Below, in pieces: positions 61,592-64,000 of a stretch of DNA of 64,000 nt. The DNA comes from Pseudomonadota bacterium (GTDB taxonomy: Bacteria; Desulfobacterota; Binatia; Binatales; Binataceae). Made by a program: the position numbers and the translations under genes. The DNA lies in NCBI GenBank assembly GCA_021324755.1, contig JAJPIL010000007.1, positions 62,001 to 126,000 of the forward strand, given 5' to 3'. Under the pieces are notes generated by a model. It was not told where the DNA came from. It was given only the letters and a program-made list of their open reading frames with translations, and made no database searches. Numbering within the stretch: the first letter of the stretch is position 1; every line of letters starts with the position of its first letter.

Positions 61592-61607
61592 TCACGTCGT
61601 GACGTGA
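61592..61607. promoter_or_regulatory. 16-bp palindrome overlapping the GST ribosome site
   Basis: TCACGTC, spacer GT, GACGTGA: a perfect 7-bp inverted repeat. It ends 8 bases before the GST start codon at 61584 and includes the first part of its ribosome site (GTGAGGA). A protein bound here would block transcription elongation or ribosome access; autoregulation or redox control is possible. No cognate regulator is identified. Confidence 0.5.
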
Positions 61608-61654
61608 AAATTGAGTATTCTAGGCGCGCTGACAAAGTTTTCTCTGGTTTTAGA

Positions 61655-61683
61655 AAAGTATGCCTAATTAACATTAACATCAA
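61655..61683 (-). promoter_or_regulatory. Sigma70-like promoter of the third GST gene
   Basis: Read leftward, TTGATG (61683-61678) and TACTTT (61660-61655) are 17 bases apart. The leader to the GST ATG would be about 65 bases and contain the palindrome at 61,592-61,607, a classic position for a downstream operator. Confidence 0.45.
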
Positions 61684-62099
61684 GCAACGAGCGGCCAGAA
61701 CGGAGAAAAACCGGCTACGAGCCTTCCCACACGGAGCGTACTCACAGCCGTGAGTAAAGACTTCAAAGTGCCGCAGCCAATTTTAAGCCCGTAACCGTTG
61801 GCTGGCGGCTTCTTGAAAGATGAGGTGCGTTTGACGGTTATTCAGAAGTTTGCCCCATTCGGTCTCCTTGGAGAAGGTGGCTGAGAAAGAGCTTCAAGGC
61901 GAAAGGCGCCAACCACTCCTTCCGTTGCAGAGGGAACAGGCCCGAGCAGGTATACGATTTGCCGTTTAAACCATTGACGCTCTCACGCTTTTTGTCGAGT
62001 TTGCGCACTCGACGCATCCACTGTTGCGTAGCGCTTCGCTCAAGTATTAGTTTGGCTACCGTAGCCGTGATACGAATTTTGAAGCAAGGATAGACTGCG

Positions 62100-63122
62100 A
62101 TGTCCCATGCACAGGAGATTGCAGGCGATACACGTGGAGTTAAAGCGCCATCTCTGCCGACTTTCAACGAGATTTTAGCCGCGCATGGTCTTCATCCGTT
62201 GGCGCGAAGCGAGATCACTACTGTGCAGGTAAACGTTGGCAAGGTCTGCAACCAGGCCTGCCATCATTGCCATGTCGACGCTGGACCGAAGCGCACCGAG
62301 TCGATGACCTTGGCCGTCGCGCGCCGAGTTATCGAGGTGTTGAGTAAGAGCCGCGGCGTAACCGCGGTGGACATAACAGGAGGCGCGCCCGAGCTCAACC
62401 CGAATTTCGCGTTTTTGGTGGAACAAGCGCGAGCGCTCGGACGCCATGTGATGGTCAGGTGCAACTTAACCGTGCTTTTTGTTGAGGGCATGGAGTGGTT
62501 GCCGGAGTTTTACCGGCGTCACAACGTCGAGCTCGTCTGCTCGTTGCCCTGCTACGGACGCGAGAACGTTGACCGACAGCGTGGCAAGGGTGTTTTTGAC
62601 AAAAGTATCGCGGCGCTGCGCTTGTTGAATTCGCTGGGCTACGGCAAAGGCGACCCGCAACTTAAACTTAATCTCGTTTATAACCCGGTGGGCGCATTTT
62701 TACCGCCGGCGCAAAGCACGCTCGAGGCAAGGTACAAAGAAGAACTCAAGCGTCACTTCGACATAGAGTTTGACCATCTTTTCACAATTACCAACATGCC
62801 GATTAACCGCTTTGCCGCTCAGTTGCGCAGTTGGGGAAAAGAACAGGAGTACCTCCAGTTACTGGTCGATCATTTCAATCCCGCCACTGTTAGCGGCCTT
62901 ATGTGTCGCTCTCTGATCAGCGTTGGTTACAACGGCCTGCTTTACGATTGTGACTTTAACCAAATGCTCGAGATGGCGCTGCGCCGACCTGACGGAAGCG
63001 AGTTGACTATCTGGGATATCGAGGACGTGGAACAAATTCGCTCCATTCCGATAGCTACTGGCCGCCATTGTTTTGGATGCACGGCGGGAGCGGGCTCAAG
63101 CTGCGGCGGTGCACTCGCCTAA
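62100..63122 (+). CDS. arsS: ArsS-type radical SAM protein (arsenosugar biosynthesis)
   Basis: A 340-residue radical SAM enzyme of the ArsS family, linked to arsenosugar formation. The cluster motif is KVCNQACHHCHVDAGP (Cys50, Cys54, Cys57), followed by VDITGGAPELNPNF. The middle has KLNLVYNPVGAFLPP, typical of ArsS. The C terminus has RHCFGCTAGAGSSCGGAL, auxiliary cluster cysteines. The ATG at 62100 gives the standard length. No arsM or arsenic-resistance gene is in view. Confidence 0.92.
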   Translation: MSHAQEIAGDTRGVKAPSLPTFNEILAAHGLHPLARSEITTVQVNVGKVCNQACHHCHVDAGPKRTESMTLAVARRVIEVLSKSRGVTAVDITGGAPELNPNFAFLVEQARALGRHVMVRCNLTVLFVEGMEWLPEFYRRHNVELVCSLPCYGRENVDRQRGKGVFDKSIAALRLLNSLGYGKGDPQLKLNLVYNPVGAFLPPAQSTLEARYKEELKRHFDIEFDHLFTITNMPINRFAAQLRSWGKEQEYLQLLVDHFNPATVSGLMCRSLISVGYNGLLYDCDFNQMLEMALRRPDGSELTIWDIEDVEQIRSIPIATGRHCFGCTAGAGSSCGGALA

Positions 63123-63395
63123 CTGCGGCGGAACGGTTGCGTAAATGAACATCTTGAAAAGCAAACACGCCCTTTTAGCGAAAGCGAATCCCATCGATCA
63201 GGCAATCTCTTTTTAGCGCCACTGATCTACGCCCTTCCCTGCTAATTCCCGAACCTTGCTCTTTCGGCGGGTGGGTACGTACCTACATCGATGGCGTCAG
63301 TGTGGTGTGCGTTGTGCCGCTTTAGACAGCTTGCCCGACTGGCCGCGGAATTTGGCTTACGATCGGTCAGGTCCGTGTTGATACACGCCCACAAA

Positions 63396-64000
63396 TTACT
63401 CGGCCCGTTGACGGTCGTCGAACCCGTACTCTGTGATTAAACGCGAGCCGCTTTGGCGCGTGAAGAAAGCCCATGCCCACTCAGTCAACACCAAAAGCCG
63501 GTTGCGAAAACCTATCAAGTAGAAGATGTGCACGAAAACCCACAACAGCCATGCAAGGAAACCACGAAATTTAAGCCGACCAAGGTCGGCGATTGCTCGT
63601 GCCCGCCCAACTACCACTAAACTGCCTTTGTCGATGTAGTGGAACGGCTTGCTCGGCCGGTTTTCGAGGGCATTTAATATATTGCGCGCTACGTGCCTTC
63701 CCTGCTGAATTGCGGCCGGAGCCAACCCCGGGATGGGGCGCTGATCGCGGTCTACCAGATAGGCGGCGTCGCCGATGACGAAAACCTCAGGGTAACCTGG
63801 AACGCTAAGATCGGCCTCGACCGGCACCCGGCCTCCTCTGGCAAGAGGGACACCCAGCGTTTTAAGCAGAGGCGAGCCCGCTACTCCTGCGGTCCACAGG
63901 ATTAAGTCAGCATCGATACGCTCGCTGTCGAGGCATACGAAATTCGGACCTATCGACGTGACCGCTTTGCCAGTTCGTACTTCCACACCGAGTCTTTTGA
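63396..64000 (-). CDS. Type II NADH dehydrogenase (Ndh), C-terminal part, truncated at the right edge
   Basis: The last ~200 residues of a type II NADH:quinone oxidoreductase, a monotopic flavoprotein on the inner membrane. Seen are LILWTAGVAGSPLLKTLG, the FAD-binding VFVIGDAAYL and IPGLAPAAIQQGRHVARNI, and the C-terminal amphipathic region with LLWVFVHIFYLIGFRNRL. The open frame continues through base 64000 (KRLGVEVRTGKAV), so the N-terminal half and start are outside the window. Confidence 0.92.
   Translation of the reverse strand, partial: KRLGVEVRTGKAVTSIGPNFVCLDSERIDADLILWTAGVAGSPLLKTLGVPLARGGRVPVEADLSVPGYPEVFVIGDAAYLVDRDQRPIPGLAPAAIQQGRHVARNILNALENRPSKPFHYIDKGSLVVVGRARAIADLGRLKFRGFLAWLLWVFVHIFYLIGFRNRLLVLTEWAWAFFTRQSGSRLITEYGFDDRQRAE

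Larger units (their letters stand above)
61585..62099. other. Regulatory region between the GST and arsS genes
   Basis: A 515-base divergent gap. The GST side holds a palindrome and a sigma70-like promoter, described separately. The arsS side has no clear promoter. A 109-codon antisense frame (61,838-62,167) overlaps the arsS start and lacks any recognisable domain, so it is not annotated. Confidence 0.5.

Noticed and set aside
61838-62167. 109-codon minus-strand frame overlapping arsS
   Set aside because: It overlaps the arsS start antisense and has no recognisable motif.
1-64000. CRISPR arrays, tRNA/rRNA genes, insertion sequences, integrases
   Set aside because: I read through the gaps for repeat-spacer periodicity, tRNA cloverleaf hallmarks and transposase motifs and found none.

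Overview
The window is 64 kb of gene-dense, moderately GC-rich bacterial chromosome from a Gram-negative organism. Evidence for a Gram-negative, diderm cell: a complete lipid A aminoarabinose (arn-type) set, a lipoprotein signal, and a MurE of the meso-diaminopimelate type. The division/cell-wall (dcw) cluster order mraZ-rsmH-ftsL-ftsI-murE-murF-mraY-murD-ftsW-murG, together with an FtsI that ends in a PASTA domain, points towards the deltaproteobacterial / Desulfobacterota / Binatota side of the tree. This placement is an inference; no rRNA or tRNA gene is present to confirm it.

Layout. 1-11,182 (minus): the dcw cluster, cut at the left edge inside murG, with ten genes overlapping or a few bases apart and a four-copy MraZ box at its head. 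11,232-15,616: a short membrane/ConA-like gene that has its own two-copy MraZ-like box, a small membrane protein, and a solitary BREX/PglY-like ATPase (12,752-15,205) behind an AT-rich leader with a perfect 9-bp palindrome. 15,617-20,218: an orphan DUF4838 glycosidase-like protein, then the mrp, exonuclease and WaaE-like glycosyltransferase genes. 20,361-26,395: an asymmetric heterodimeric ABC exporter, a COG4324 lipoprotein peptidase, a Mut7-C protein and a TPR protein. 26,498-36,407: leuS, an enoyl-CoA hydratase-like protein and a short-chain dehydrogenase-like protein (both with altered catalytic residues), a GalT-like protein, a serine-biosynthesis pair (class V aminotransferase and serA), and purA. 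36,459-42,658 (minus): arnT, arnC, a split arnA and arnD. 43,284-49,335: methylmalonate-semialdehyde dehydrogenase, a GcvH-like carrier protein and a full four-carbon sugar-acid pathway (denD, otnK, otnC, otnI) ending in dihydroxyacetone phosphate. 49,418-53,025: 5-oxoprolinase pxpA/pxpB/pxpC plus a DUF1445 (D-glutamate cyclase-type) gene. 53,164-64,000: alpha/beta hydrolase, DUF983, YjbQ, a metabolite:H+ symporter, a HCCA-isomerase-like protein, an NsrR-type regulator, three glutathione S-transferases, ArsS radical SAM, and the C-terminal part of a type II NADH dehydrogenase.

Most of the window is housekeeping plus catabolic cassettes; no prophage, insertion sequence, CRISPR array or integrase was seen. 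The observations I rate highest are the second MraZ-type repeat upstream of the ConA-like gene (a possible extra MraZ target facing away from dcw), the solitary PglY/BrxC-type ATPase with its own palindromic leader, the GcvH-fold carrier that has an AMK (biotinyl-like) attachment motif, the split-ArnA lipid A cassette without arnB, and the 16-bp palindrome overlapping the ribosome binding site of the third GST gene.
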